NCBI RefSeq assembly: GCF_001718415.1
Contig: NZ_CP013378.1
Location: forward strand, 2,356,001 to 2,420,000
Reading direction: 5' to 3'
From: Burkholderia pseudomultivorans
GTDB taxonomy: Bacteria; Pseudomonadota; Gammaproteobacteria; Burkholderiales; Burkholderiaceae
Length of the DNA: 64,000 bases
Both the position numbers and the translations under genes were made by a program. Below, piece by piece: positions 36,021 through 45,946 of this stretch (within the stretch, counting starts at the first letter, position 1; every line of letters starts with the position of its first letter). A model generated the notes under the pieces. That model saw nothing but the letters and a program-made list of their open reading frames with translations. It had not been told where the DNA came from and did no database searches.

Positions 36021-38183
36021 TCAGTCGGACGACGAGGCGGCCGTGGCCGACGATTCGGACAGGGCGTCCGGGGCCGCGTCGAGGTCGTGCGCGGATGCGC
36101 TCGTGCGGATCAGCGGGTCGCTCATGCTCGGGCGGCCGGTTTCGACGTGGCCGGCGAAGCGGCGCAGGAAGCCGAGCAGCCGGCCGTCGCTGACGGTCAG
36201 GTCGTACCAGCCGTGACTGCTGCGCAGATCCCAGTAGTCGTCGACCTGCGCGCCCGGCGCCAGCTCGAAGGTGCGCGCGGCGCCGTGGCCGTACGCGTTC
36301 GCGACCTTGAGCCGCACCGTCTTGTGGCCGCGGTTCATCAGGCGCAGCGTGATGTTGCCGTTCGCGACGTCGTACCCGTAGATCACCTCGGGGTTCACGC
36401 TCGCCTCGCCGATGCCGGTCGCGAACGGGCCGCGGAAGCGGCAGTAGAAGCCGTTCGGGCCGTACACGTCGAGATCGTACAGGCCGAGCGAGGCCGCGGC
36501 GCTCCACGTGTCGGCGAGTCGCTTGGCGGCTTCGACGGTGTAGGTCCACGGGCCGTCGAGACGGTTGCGCGACTGCACCTGGAATGCCGCGCCCACGCGG
36601 CCGGTATTCGCGAAGCTGAGCCGGAACGGGCCGTTGGGCGTATCGACGCGGCCGTGCACGAACAGTTCGTACGGCAGCGCGCGCGCCGGACGCAGCCCGG
36701 CTTCCTGTTTCGGCAGCGTCTGCAGCAGCGGCGGCACCGGGATGTAGTCGGGATGGCGCAGCCGATCGGGCGGCGCGTAGCCGCTCGTGTCGGGCAGCGT
36801 CGGCACGCCGGCGTCGGCCGTCGCGAAGTCGAATGCGGACGTCAGGTCGCCGCACACCGCGCGCCGCCACGGCGACACGTTGCCGGCCGGCGCACCGAAA
36901 CGCGCCTCGATGAATTGCAGCAGCGAGGTGTGATCGAAGGTCTGCGAGCAGACCCAGCCGCCCTTGGTCCACGGCGACACGACCAGCATCGGCACGCGCG
37001 GCCCGAGCCCGTACGGGCCCGCCATGTGCGACGCGTCGCCGGGGAACGCCTCGTTGGTCGTCGCGACCGTCGACAGCCCGTTGTCGCGCGACTGCGGCGC
37101 GAACGGCGGCGGCACGTGGTCGAAGAAGCCGTCGTTCTCGTCGTAGGTGATGAACAGCGCGGTCTTGCTCCACACGTCCGGGTTCGACACGAGCGTCTGC
37201 AGCACCTGCTCGATGTACCACGCGCCGTAGTTCGCGGGCCAGTTCGGATGCTCGGAATACGCCTCCGGCGCGCAGATCCACGACACCTGCGGCAGCGTGC
37301 CGTTCTTCACGTCCTGCTGCAGCACGTCGAACAGCGTGCCGCCGGCGCTGATGTTGGTGCCGGTGCGCGCCTTGTCGTACAGCGGCGTGCCGGGCAGCGC
37401 GGTGCGGTACTGGTTGAAGTAGAGCAGCGAGTTGTCGCCGTAGTTGCCGATGTACGGGTTCTGCGTCCAGCCCCACGAGCCGTTCGCGTCGAGCCCCGTG
37501 CCGACGTCCTGGTAGATCTTCCACGACACGCCGGCCTGTTCGAGCACTTCCGGATAGGTCGTCCAGCCGTAGCCCTTTTCCTCGTTGCCGAGCACCGGGC
37601 CGCCGCCCGCGCCGTCGTTGCCGACGTAGCCGGTCCACATGTAGTAGCGGTTCGGGTCGGTCGAGCTCGGGATCGCGCAGTGGTACGCGTCGCAGATCGT
37701 GAACGCGTCGGCGAGCTGGTAGTGGAACGGGATGTCGTCGCGCTTCAGGTAGGCCATCGTCGTGGTGCCCTTGTTCGGCACCCACTGGTCGTAGCGGCCC
37801 TTGTTCCACGCCGCGTGCATGTCCTGCCAGCCGTGCGGCAGGTCCTGCAGGAACTGCAGGCCGAGCTTGTCGGCGCCCGGATGGAACGGCAGCACCTCGG
37901 CCGGGCCGACCGGCTGATGGAACACCGACTTGCCGTTCGCGAGGCGCAGCGGGCGCGGATCGCCGAAGCCGCGCACGCCGCGCAGCGTGCCGAAGTAATG
38001 GTCGAACGAGCGATTCTCCTGCATCAGGATCACGATGTGTTCGATGTCGCGGATCGTGCCGGTACGGCGGTTCGCGGGAATCGCGAGCGCATCGCGGATC
38101 ACGGGCGGGAACAGGTTCAGCGCGGCGGCGCCGGCAGTGCCGGCGGCGACGCGCAGGAAGTCACGACGGTTCGATCGGGTCAT
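36021..38183 (-). CDS. plcN: Phosphocholine-type phospholipase C, Tat-exported
   Basis: 720 aa. The twin-arginine signal SNRRDFLRVAAGTAG is followed by a hydrophobic stretch. The catalytic nucleophile region is HIVILMQENRSFDHYFGTLR with the nearby RGVRGFGDP; a second metal-binding site is YDENDGFFDHVPPP. Two C-terminal DUF756-type beta domains (about 500-690) follow. It belongs to the bacterial phospholipase C family that releases phosphocholine (PlcN/PlcH type). The acidic Ser/Ala tail has no known role. The ATG at 38183 lies directly before the RR signal. Confidence 0.92.
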   Translation of the reverse strand: MTRSNRRDFLRVAAGTAGAAALNLFPPVIRDALAIPANRRTGTIRDIEHIVILMQENRSFDHYFGTLRGVRGFGDPRPLRLANGKSVFHQPVGPAEVLPFHPGADKLGLQFLQDLPHGWQDMHAAWNKGRYDQWVPNKGTTTMAYLKRDDIPFHYQLADAFTICDAYHCAIPSSTDPNRYYMWTGYVGNDGAGGGPVLGNEEKGYGWTTYPEVLEQAGVSWKIYQDVGTGLDANGSWGWTQNPYIGNYGDNSLLYFNQYRTALPGTPLYDKARTGTNISAGGTLFDVLQQDVKNGTLPQVSWICAPEAYSEHPNWPANYGAWYIEQVLQTLVSNPDVWSKTALFITYDENDGFFDHVPPPFAPQSRDNGLSTVATTNEAFPGDASHMAGPYGLGPRVPMLVVSPWTKGGWVCSQTFDHTSLLQFIEARFGAPAGNVSPWRRAVCGDLTSAFDFATADAGVPTLPDTSGYAPPDRLRHPDYIPVPPLLQTLPKQEAGLRPARALPYELFVHGRVDTPNGPFRLSFANTGRVGAAFQVQSRNRLDGPWTYTVEAAKRLADTWSAAASLGLYDLDVYGPNGFYCRFRGPFATGIGEASVNPEVIYGYDVANGNITLRLMNRGHKTVRLKVANAYGHGAARTFELAPGAQVDDYWDLRSSHGWYDLTVSDGRLLGFLRRFAGHVETGRPSMSDPLIRTSASAHDLDAAPDALSESSATAASSSD

Positions 38184-38398
38184 GGTCGTTATCGTGCGGT
38201 AAAGGAGGGAGCCGATTGGCGGGACCTGCGGGAATGGACGGCCCGCGGCGCAGGATGCGGCTGCGCCGGGTCGTGCCGCCGCGAGCATAGCGAGGAATCG
38301 GTGTCATTCATGTGAAGTCCGAAAACGTTTGCACGCGCGACCCCGGGAGCGGCTTTTTGCAACGTTCCGGCGCGGTCGCGGCACGTCGGCTGCGCAAC

Positions 38399-38442
38399 GC
38401 GGGCGGGGAAGCGGGCGGGAAAGCGGGCGGAAAGCGGGGCGG
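38399..38442 (+). repeat. G-rich imperfect repeat
   Basis: Four successive GCGGGCGG/GCGGGGCGG-like units separated by GAA or AAA, about 11-12 bp each, between the 3' end of pdxY and the plcN start. The G-tracts could form a G-quadruplex. No coding function. Confidence 0.7.
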
Positions 38443-38482
38443 AAGACGGGCGCGCGGCGGCGGCGCGCGCGGCGCGGATCCG

Positions 38483-39343
38483 TCAGGCGTCGGTCACCCA
38501 CGCGCCGAACCATTCGCTCGGCCGGGCGATTTCGTCCTGCGCGGCGACGAGTTCGAGTTCGTAGCGGCGCGCGTCGTAGGTGGCCTTGACGACCGCGTGC
38601 ACGGCCGCGAGCGTGTGCTCGAACGCGGCGCGCACCGAGTCGCCGCGCAGCCGGCGCGCGACGAAGATCGCGCTGGTGAGGTCGCCCACGCCCACCGGAT
38701 GGCGCGGAAACGCGTACAGCGGCCGCTGGCCGATCCACGCCTCGGTTTCGGTGACGGCGAGCATGTTGAAGCGGTCGGCGGGGCTGTTGCGGTCGTGCAG
38801 GTGCTTGACGAGGATGATCTGCGGGCCGCGGCGGATCAGCGTGCGGCACGCGTCGACGGCTTCGGCGACGGTCTCGATGCGCCGCCCGGCGAGCTTCTGC
38901 AGCTCGGTGTGGTTCGGCGACATGCCGTCCGCGAGCGCCGGCATTTCGTGGACGATGAACTCCTCGACGCCGGGTTCGGGCCGGATGCCGCCCGTCTGGC
39001 CCATCGCGGGATCGCAGAAGTACCACGCGTTCGGGTTCATCGCCTTCACCGCGCGCACGATGTCGACGGTCGCGCGCGCCTGCGCCGGCGAGCCGACGAA
39101 GCCGGACAGCACCGCGTCGCAGCGCTTGAGCGCGCCGATCGCGGCGATGCCGTCGACGAGCTGCTCCATCTTCGCGGCGTCGATCGCGCTGCCCGCCCAG
39201 TGGCCGTACTGCATGTGATTCGACAGCTGGACGGTGTTGAGCGGCCAGACGTTGACGCCGAGGCGCTGCATCGGAAACACGGCCGCGCTGTTGCCGGCAT
39301 GGCCGTAGATGACGTGCGACTGAATGCTGAGGACGTTTTTCAT
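38483..39343 (-). CDS. pdxY: Pyridoxal kinase PdxY
   Basis: 286-aa ribokinase-fold enzyme that phosphorylates pyridoxal in the B6 salvage pathway. Landmarks: [20 protein letters not shown] at the start, [23 protein letters not shown] and the anion-hole [12 protein letters not shown]. This complements the de novo enzyme PdxJ encoded at 4.4 kb. ATG start directly after a 175-bp gap from the divergent hydrolase gene. Confidence 0.95.
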   Translation of the reverse strand: MKNVLSIQSHVIYGHAGNSAAVFPMQRLGVNVWPLNTVQLSNHMQYGHWAGSAIDAAKMEQLVDGIAAIGALKRCDAVLSGFVGSPAQARATVDIVRAVKAMNPNAWYFCDPAMGQTGGIRPEPGVEEFIVHEMPALADGMSPNHTELQKLAGRRIETVAEAVDACRTLIRRGPQIILVKHLHDRNSPADRFNMLAVTETEAWIGQRPLYAFPRHPVGVGDLTSAIFVARRLRGDSVRAAFEHTLAAVHAVVKATYDARRYELELVAAQDEIARPSEWFGAWVTDA

Positions 39344-39518
39344 GGGAATTCGCCTGCACGCGTTTCAGGGGTCACGTCACACGATACCCGAGTTCGCCGC
39401 GCGCGCGGAAGTCGCGCCGGCCCGGGTGTTGCGCGCCGTCGTCAGCGTCGGGCGCGTAGAATCGCGGGGCGCGGCGCCGATCGGCTGCCCGCGAGCGTCT
39501 TCAATTACCGTGACCGTC

Positions 39519-40583
39519 ATGATTCCGATCTGCAAGATGTTGTCCGTCGTGCGCGCCGCGCTGCTCGGCGCGGGCGTTGCCGTTGCCTGCGCCGCGACGC
39601 CCGCGGGGGCGGCCGCGCCGGCTGCCGCCGGCAACGACGGGCCCGAGTATGGCCCGCGCCTGGAAGGCTTCACCTATCCGGCGCCCGTGCACCGCTACGC
39701 GTTCACGTCGCAGCGCGACACGCTCGAGATGATGTACATGGACGTGCAGCCGGCGCACCCGAACGGCCGCACCGTCGTGCTGCTGCACGGCAAGAATTTC
39801 TGCTCGGGCACCTGGGAAGACACCATCGGCGTGCTGAGCCGCGCCGGCTACCGCGTGATCGCGCCGGACCAGATCGGCTTCTGCAAGTCGTCGAAGCCCG
39901 AGCGCTACCAGTACAGCTTCCAGCAGCTTGCGCGCAATACGCATGCGCTGCTCGAATCGATCGGCGTGAAGTCGGCGACGATCGTCGGCCACTCGACCGG
40001 CGGGATGCTCGCGATGCGCTACGCGCTGATGTATCCGAAGGCGACCGAGCAGCTCGTGCTCGTGAACCCGATCGGCCTCGAGGACTGGAAGGCGCTCGGC
40101 GTGCCGCCGCTGTCGGTCGACTACTGGTATGCGCGCGAGCTGAAGACGACGGCGGACGGGATTCGCCGCTACGAGCAGTCGACCTACTACGCGGGCAAGT
40201 GGTCGCCGTCGTACGAGCGCTGGGTGCAGATGCTCGCGGGGATGTACCGCGGCCCCGGCCGCGACATCGTCGCGTGGAACTCCGCGCTGATCTACGACAT
40301 GATCCTCACGCAGCCGGTCGTCTACGAGCTCGGCGCGATCCGCGTGCCGACGCTGCTGCTGATCGGCGACAAGGACACGACCGCGATCGGCAAGGACGTG
40401 TCGCCGCCCGACGTGCACGCGAAGCTCGGCCACTATCCGGAGCTCGCGAAGCGCACGCAGGCCGCGATTCCCGGTGCGCAGCTCGTCGAATTCCCGACGC
40501 TCGGGCATGCGCCGCAGATCCAGGATCCGGACGCGTTCCACAAGGCGCTGCTCGACGGGCTGGAGGCCGTGCATCCGCAGTGA
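39519..40583 (+). CDS. Secreted alpha/beta hydrolase
   Basis: 354 aa. The hydrophobic N-terminus (LSVVRAALLGAGVAVACAAT) is a probable signal peptide. Alpha/beta-hydrolase catalytic elements are LLHGKNFCSG (oxyanion), GHSTGGML (nucleophile Ser), DKDTTAIGKD (Asp) and LGHAPQI (His). Substrate not deducible; could be an esterase, epoxide hydrolase or haloalkane dehalogenase-like. The ATG at 39519 was chosen; an ATG at 39537 would shorten the leader by six residues. Confidence 0.88.
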   Translation: MIPICKMLSVVRAALLGAGVAVACAATPAGAAAPAAAGNDGPEYGPRLEGFTYPAPVHRYAFTSQRDTLEMMYMDVQPAHPNGRTVVLLHGKNFCSGTWEDTIGVLSRAGYRVIAPDQIGFCKSSKPERYQYSFQQLARNTHALLESIGVKSATIVGHSTGGMLAMRYALMYPKATEQLVLVNPIGLEDWKALGVPPLSVDYWYARELKTTADGIRRYEQSTYYAGKWSPSYERWVQMLAGMYRGPGRDIVAWNSALIYDMILTQPVVYELGAIRVPTLLLIGDKDTTAIGKDVSPPDVHAKLGHYPELAKRTQAAIPGAQLVEFPTLGHAPQIQDPDAFHKALLDGLEAVHPQ

Positions 40584-40630
40584 CGCAGTGACGCGGCGCC
40601 GCTGCGCGACGCGCGGCGGCGGCCCGGCCG

Positions 40631-41629
40631 TCAGCGCGCTTCGTTCGCGAGCTCGTCGCGGATCTGCGCGGTCAGTTCGAACGAGCGCAGCCGCGCCGCG
40701 TGGTCGTAGATCTGCGCGGTGACGATCAGCTCGTCCGCGCCCGTCTGCGCGATCCGCGCGCGCAGCTTGTCGCGCACCGTGTCGCGCGAGCCGACCGCCG
40801 CGAACGACAGCGAATGCGCGACGTTCGCGAGTTCGAGCTCGTTCGCCTCGAGCAGGTCGACCGGCGGCGGCAGCTTGCCGGGCGTGCCGCGCCGCAGGTT
40901 GATGAACTGCTGCTGCAATGACGTGAACAGCCGCCGCGCTTCCTCGTCGGTATCGGCCGCGAACACGTTGACGCCGACCATCGCATGCGGCTTCGGCCAC
41001 GCGGCCGACGGCCGGTACTGCGCGCGGTAGATCTCCAGCGCGCGCATCAGGTAGTCCGGCGCGAAGTGCGACGCGAACGCGAACGGCAGGCCCATCATCG
41101 CGGCGAGCTGCGCGCTGAACAGGCTCGAGCCGAGCAGCCAGACCGGCACCTCGAGCCCCGCACCGGGCACCGCGCGCACGCGCTGGCCGGGCGCCGGTTC
41201 CGCGAAGTAGCGCAGCAACTCGGCGACGTCGTCCGGAAACGAGTCGGCGCTGCCGATCAGGTCGCGGCGCAGCGCGCGCGACGTGGTCTGGTCGGTGCCG
41301 GGCGCGCGGCCGAGGCCGAGGTCGATGCGTCCCGGATAGAGCGACGCGAGCGTGCCGAACTGCTCGGCGATCACGAGCGGCGCGTGGTTCGGCAGCATGA
41401 TGCCGCCGGAGCCGACGCGGATCGTCCGCGTGCCGCCCGCGACGTGGCCGATCACGACCGCGGTGGCCGCGCTCGCGATGCCGGGCATGTTGTGGTGCTC
41501 GGCAAGCCAGTAGCGCCGGTAACCCCAGCGTTCCGCATGTTGCGCGAGATCGAGCGTGTTGCGGAACGCCTGCGCGGCGTCGGCGCCGGCGGGAATGGGG
41601 GCGAGGTCGAGTACGGAGAACGGTGTCAT
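40631..41629 (-). CDS. Luciferase-like flavin monooxygenase (LLM class)
   Basis: 332 aa TIM-barrel flavin-dependent oxidoreductase of the MsnO8 subgroup. Landmarks: [20 protein letters not shown] followed by [12 protein letters not shown], then [20 protein letters not shown] and the flavin-contact [17 protein letters not shown]. The chromosomal neighbours offer no pathway. The substrate is unknown. The ATG at 41629 gives the start [15 protein letters not shown]. Confidence 0.9.
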   Translation of the reverse strand: MTPFSVLDLAPIPAGADAAQAFRNTLDLAQHAERWGYRRYWLAEHHNMPGIASAATAVVIGHVAGGTRTIRVGSGGIMLPNHAPLVIAEQFGTLASLYPGRIDLGLGRAPGTDQTTSRALRRDLIGSADSFPDDVAELLRYFAEPAPGQRVRAVPGAGLEVPVWLLGSSLFSAQLAAMMGLPFAFASHFAPDYLMRALEIYRAQYRPSAAWPKPHAMVGVNVFAADTDEEARRLFTSLQQQFINLRRGTPGKLPPPVDLLEANELELANVAHSLSFAAVGSRDTVRDKLRARIAQTGADELIVTAQIYDHAARLRSFELTAQIRDELANEAR

Positions 41630-42272
41630 CGGATGGCCTTCGAAGGGGCGTGCGGTGATGCGCATACGCAACAGATGCGTGTGATTTTGCCAAAGGGTTC
41701 CGGAACGCGCTGGCGGCGCATCGATACCCATGCGACCCGCAGGGCTGCCGCGTGGCTCGATGCGATTGTTGCGAAAATCGATCCAATCGCCGGTTTATTA
41801 CGAGTCTTTACCGGGATTGGACGCGAATCCGCATCGACATACAAAATTGCACGAAACGTTTGATTTTCAAGACTGCAATACGCCTGCAAAGCGCTTACGC
41901 TAACGTGAACGTGGTGGCGTCGAAAGGATTCGCCGGCCGGACAGCTTTGCGGGAATTGCACCAGTGCGTTTCGCGCAGTGCCAAGCGCGGGGTGCCGTGG
42001 ACTGTTAAAATCCGGCGCCTGTCCATGTTGTGCCGATGGCAACCATTCGATCTTCTCGCGCCCCGTCCGGGTGCCGCGCGAAGTGGCTCGCGCCGCCCGA
42101 AACAGGGCATGGCCGCCGTCGGGAAAATGGGCCGAGCCTCCCTCAAATACACAGACGCTGCTGGAACAAGGAGTCGGGTCGTGCCCGCGTTCGTTGCTGT
42201 CGGATCATCCAATCAAGCTGGACCACGCTCAATCGACTGCCGGCTCGGCTGCGTCGACGGGGGGCGCTGCGC
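41630..42272. other. Intergenic region before hpnI
   Basis: 643 bp between divergent genes. No gene is supported. A frame running into hpnI from 42030 is open but the sequence upstream of 42273 has no family similarity. AT-richer around 41750-41900. It likely holds the hopanoid operon promoter, but I cannot point to a convincing box. Confidence 0.45.
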
Positions 42273-43448
42273 ATGACGCCTGCCGTATCGCTGCTCGACT
42301 GGCTCCTGATCGCGTTCACGCTGGCGGCGGCCGGCTATGCGCTCGTCGCGGCTTTCGCGCCGCGCCCGCGCACGCCGCGCACGGCCGCGCGCGACGGGTT
42401 CGAGCCGGTCAGCGTGCTCAAGCCGCTGTGCGGCGCGGAGCCGCATCTGTACGAGAACCTGTCGACCTTCTGCGAGCAGCGTCATCCGCGCCATGAAGTG
42501 CTGTTCGGCGTCGCGTCGGCGGCCGATCCGGCCATCGCGGTCGTCGAGCGGCTGCGCGCCGACTATCCGGAGTGCGACATCGGGCTCGTGATCGACGCGC
42601 GCGTGCACGGCAAGAACCTGAAGGTCAGCAACCTGATCAATCTCGCCGAGCGTGCGAAGTACGACCGCATCGTGATCGCGGACAGCGACATCGCGGTGAA
42701 GCCCGACTACCTGGAGCGCGTGACGGCGCCGCTCGCCGACGCGTCGGTCGGCGTCGTCACCTGCCTGTATCATGCGCGCAGCGTCGGCGGCTTCTGGACG
42801 CGCATCGGCGCCCAGTTCGTCGATGCCTGGTTCGCGCCGTCGGTGCGGATCACGCATCTCGGCGGTTCGAGCCGGTTCGGTTTCGGCGCGACGCTGGCGC
42901 TCACGCGCGACACGCTCGACCGGATCGGCGGCCTGTCGGCGCTGAAGGACGAACTGGCCGACGATTTCTGGCTTGCCGAGTTGCCGCGCCGCCTTGGGCG
43001 GCGTACCGTGCTATCCGAGGTCGAGGTCGCGACCGACGTGATCGAGGCGTCGTTCGGGCCGCTGTGGCACCGCGAGACGCGCTGGCTGCGCACGATCCGT
43101 TCATTGAACCCGGCCGGCTTCGCGTTCCTGTTCATCACGTTTACCGCGCCGTGGCTCGCGATCGGCGCGGCGCTGGCGTTGTCGCTGGACGGCACCGTCG
43201 CGGGCCTGGTGGCCGGCTGGGCTGCCGCCGCGGGCGCGTTCGGCCGGCTCGTGCTGCACGCGCGCGGCGAGGACGGCTGGCGCGCGTTCTGGCGCGACCT
43301 GCCGCTGGTCGCGGTGCGCGACACGCTGCTCGCGCTCGAATGGCTGGTCGCCGCGTTCGGCACGCACGTCGTGTGGCGCGGCGCAAGGATGACGGTGGTC
43401 GGCGGCGAACGCGCGACGGCCGCAGTGGAAGGGGGCGACGGCCGTTAG
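42273..43448 (+). CDS. hpnI: HpnI hopanoid glycosyltransferase
   Basis: 391-aa GT21-like enzyme (ceramide glucosyltransferase fold) that adds N-acetylglucosamine to bacteriohopanetetrol. The N-terminal membrane anchor is LLDWLLIAFTLAAAGYALVA. The GT core reads VSVLKPLCGAEPHLYENLST, then DSDIAVKPDYL, a conserved Gly-rich FGFGATLALTR and the acidic DELADDFWLAE. C-terminal membrane helices lie around 285-325. First gene of hpnI-J-K-L; the ATG at 42273 starts MTPAVSLLDWL. Confidence 0.9.
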   Translation: MTPAVSLLDWLLIAFTLAAAGYALVAAFAPRPRTPRTAARDGFEPVSVLKPLCGAEPHLYENLSTFCEQRHPRHEVLFGVASAADPAIAVVERLRADYPECDIGLVIDARVHGKNLKVSNLINLAERAKYDRIVIADSDIAVKPDYLERVTAPLADASVGVVTCLYHARSVGGFWTRIGAQFVDAWFAPSVRITHLGGSSRFGFGATLALTRDTLDRIGGLSALKDELADDFWLAELPRRLGRRTVLSEVEVATDVIEASFGPLWHRETRWLRTIRSLNPAGFAFLFITFTAPWLAIGAALALSLDGTVAGLVAGWAAAAGAFGRLVLHARGEDGWRAFWRDLPLVAVRDTLLALEWLVAAFGTHVVWRGARMTVVGGERATAAVEGGDGR

Positions 43449-43636
43449 GCCCGCTCCGTGCCGGCATGGCGGGCGCGGGCCCGTGCGCCGGCGGAATTCG
43501 GCCCGACGGGCCGCGACGTGCCGCGCGAGCGTTGCGGCACGACATGACAGAGAGGCGGGCGCCCGAGCGGCGGCCCGCGGTTTTTTTTGACTGAATCGTT
43601 GAATCGAATCGAACTATGCAGGCTACCGGAGCATTC

Positions 43637-45058
43637 ATGAAAACGCTGTTCTTGCAGGCCCCTTCGTATGACGGCTTCGACGGCGGAGCCGGCTCGCGCT
43701 ATCAGGCGAAGCGCGAAATCCGTTCCTTCTGGTATCCGACCTGGCTCGCGCAGCCGGCCGCGCTGGTGCCGGGCAGCCGCGTCGTCGATGCGCCGGCCGA
43801 CGGCCTGTCGGTCGAGGAAACGCTGAAGATCGCCAACGACTACGATCTCGTGATCATCCACACGAGCACGCCGTCGTTCCCGACCGATGCGATGTTCGCG
43901 CAGGACCTGAAGAAGATGAAGCCGTCGATGCTGGTCGGCATGGTGGGCGCGAAGGTGATGGTCGATCCGCACAACTCGCTGACGGCGAGCGACGCAATCG
44001 ACTTCGTGTGCCGCGAGGAATTCGACTACACCTGCAAGGAACTCGCCGAAGGCAAGCCGTTCCCCGAGATCAAGGGCTTGAGCTGGCGCGCGAAGGACGG
44101 CTCGATCGAGCACAACGAAGCGCGTCCGATCCTCGAGAACATGGACGAGCTGCCGTTCGTCGCGCCCGTCTACAAGCGCGACCTGAAGATCGACAACTAC
44201 TTCATCGGTTACCTGAACTACCCGTACGTGTCGATCTACACGGGCCGCGGCTGCAAGTCGCGCTGCACGTTCTGCCTGTGGCCGCAGACGGTCAGCGGCC
44301 ATCGCTACCGCACGCGCTCGGTCGAGAACGTGCTCGCGGAAGCAAAGTGGATCCGCGACAACATGCCGGAAGTGAAGGAACTGATGTTCGACGACGACAC
44401 CTTCACCGACGACCTGCCGCGCGCCGAAGCCATCGCCATCGGCCTGGGCAAGCTCGGCATGACCTGGTCGTGCAACGCGAAGGCCAACGTGCCGTACAAG
44501 TCGCTCAAGATCATGAAGGAAAACGGCCTGCGCCTGCTGCTGGTCGGCTTCGAATCCGGCGACGACCAGATCCTCGTGAACATCAAGAAGGGCGTGCGCA
44601 CCGATTTCGCGCGCCGCTTCAGCGCGGACTGCAAGAAGCTCGGCATCAAGATCCACGGCACCTTCATCCTCGGCCTGCCGGGCGAGACGCAGGAAACCAT
44701 CAAGAAGACGATCGAGTACGCGAAGGAAATCAATCCGCACACGATCCAGGTGTCGCTCGCCGCGCCGTATCCGGGCACGACGCTCTACAAGCAGGCCGTC
44801 GAGAACGGCTGGATGGAGGAGAACAAGACCATCAACCTGGTCAGCAAGGAAGGCGTGCAGCTCGCGGCGATCGGCTATCCGCACCTGTCGCGCGACGAGA
44901 TCTATCACCATCTCGAGCAGTTCTATCGCGAGTTCTACTTCCGTCCGTCGAAGATCTGGGAGATCGTGCGCGAGATGCTGACGAGCTGGGACATGATGAA
45001 GCGCCGCCTGCGCGAGGGTGTCGAGTTCTTCCGCTTCCTGCGCGCGCACGAGGCCTGA
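43637..45058 (+). CDS. hpnJ: HpnJ hopanoid radical SAM protein
   Basis: 473-aa radical SAM enzyme required to contract the sugar ring into the bacteriohopanetetrol cyclitol ether. The B12-binding-like N-terminus (KTLFLQAPSYDGFDGGAGSR) precedes the radical SAM core with CxxxCxxC in GRGCKSRCTFC. LLLVGFESGDDQILVNIKKG and GLPGETQETI are SAM-barrel signatures. The ATG at 43637 is chosen over one 7 codons upstream because MKTLFLQAP is the family start. hpnK follows after 3 bp. Confidence 0.93.
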   Translation: MKTLFLQAPSYDGFDGGAGSRYQAKREIRSFWYPTWLAQPAALVPGSRVVDAPADGLSVEETLKIANDYDLVIIHTSTPSFPTDAMFAQDLKKMKPSMLVGMVGAKVMVDPHNSLTASDAIDFVCREEFDYTCKELAEGKPFPEIKGLSWRAKDGSIEHNEARPILENMDELPFVAPVYKRDLKIDNYFIGYLNYPYVSIYTGRGCKSRCTFCLWPQTVSGHRYRTRSVENVLAEAKWIRDNMPEVKELMFDDDTFTDDLPRAEAIAIGLGKLGMTWSCNAKANVPYKSLKIMKENGLRLLLVGFESGDDQILVNIKKGVRTDFARRFSADCKKLGIKIHGTFILGLPGETQETIKKTIEYAKEINPHTIQVSLAAPYPGTTLYKQAVENGWMEENKTINLVSKEGVQLAAIGYPHLSRDEIYHHLEQFYREFYFRPSKIWEIVREMLTSWDMMKRRLREGVEFFRFLRAHEA

Positions 45059-45061
45059 TTC

Positions 45062-45946
45062 GTGACGACACGGCGGGCGGCGCGGGCGCTCATCTTCACC
45101 GCGGACGATTTCGGGCTGCATCCGCGTGTGAACGCGGCGGTCGAGCGCGCGCATCGCGACGGCGTGCTCAACGCCGCGAGCCTGATGGTCGGCGCGCCGG
45201 CCGCGCAGGATGCGATCGCGCGCGCGCGGCGGCTGCCGTCGCTCGCGGTCGGCCTGCATCTGGTCCTCGCGGACGGCCCGGCCACGCTGCCCGCGCACGA
45301 GATTCCCGCGCTCGTCGGCCCTGACGGGCGGTTCGGCGACGCGATGGCGAAGGACGGCTGTCGCTTCTTCTTCCTGCCGCACGTGCGCGCGCAGCTGCGC
45401 CGCGAGATCCGTGCGCAGTTCGACGCCTTCGCGGCGAGCGGCCTGCCGCTCGATCACGTGAACGCGCACAAGCACTTCCATCTGCATCCGACCGTGCTGT
45501 CGATGATCGTCGAGATCGGCCGCGACTACGGGCTGCGCGCGGTGCGGCTGCCTTACGAGACGAGCGCGCCCGCGTGGCTCCGGCCGTGGATCGCGCTGGT
45601 GCGCGCGCGGCTCGATCGCGCCGGGCTCGCGCACAACGACTACGTGGTCGGGATCGAGCACACCGGCGCGATGGACGAGGCCGTGCTGCTCGACGCGCTC
45701 GCGAAGCTGCCGCCGGGCGTCGGCGAGATCTACTGTCATCCGGCCGAAGCGGGCGACGGCCCGATCACGCCGACGATGGCGGCCTACCGCCCGGCCGACG
45801 AACTCGATGCGCTGCTGTCGCCGCGCGTGGCGGCCGCGCTGAAGGCGGCGGGCGTCGCGACCGGCGGCTTCGCGGACGTGTTCGGCCACCCCGGGGCCGC
45901 GCGTGCCGCGCGGCCGTCGCGCCGGCCGGGAGCGCAGCCGTCATGA
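45062..45946 (+). CDS. hpnK: HpnK hopanoid deacetylase-like protein
   Basis: 294-aa YdjC/ChbG-family deacetylase, predicted to deacetylate N-acetylglucosaminyl-BHT before ring contraction. The metal-binding acidic pair is TADDFGLHP. The HVNAHKHFHLHP cluster carries the His ligands, and IYCHPAE is near the C-terminus. GTG start at 45062, three bases after the hpnJ stop; the last 4 bp overlap hpnL (ATGA). Confidence 0.9.
   Translation: MTTRRAARALIFTADDFGLHPRVNAAVERAHRDGVLNAASLMVGAPAAQDAIARARRLPSLAVGLHLVLADGPATLPAHEIPALVGPDGRFGDAMAKDGCRFFFLPHVRAQLRREIRAQFDAFAASGLPLDHVNAHKHFHLHPTVLSMIVEIGRDYGLRAVRLPYETSAPAWLRPWIALVRARLDRAGLAHNDYVVGIEHTGAMDEAVLLDALAKLPPGVGEIYCHPAEAGDGPITPTMAAYRPADELDALLSPRVAAALKAAGVATGGFADVFGHPGAARAARPSRRPGAQPS

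Noticed and set aside
42030..42272. N-terminal extension of HpnI by 81 residues
   Set aside because: Low-quality, Arg-rich sequence without family similarity; MTPAVSLLDWLL at 42273 is the natural start.
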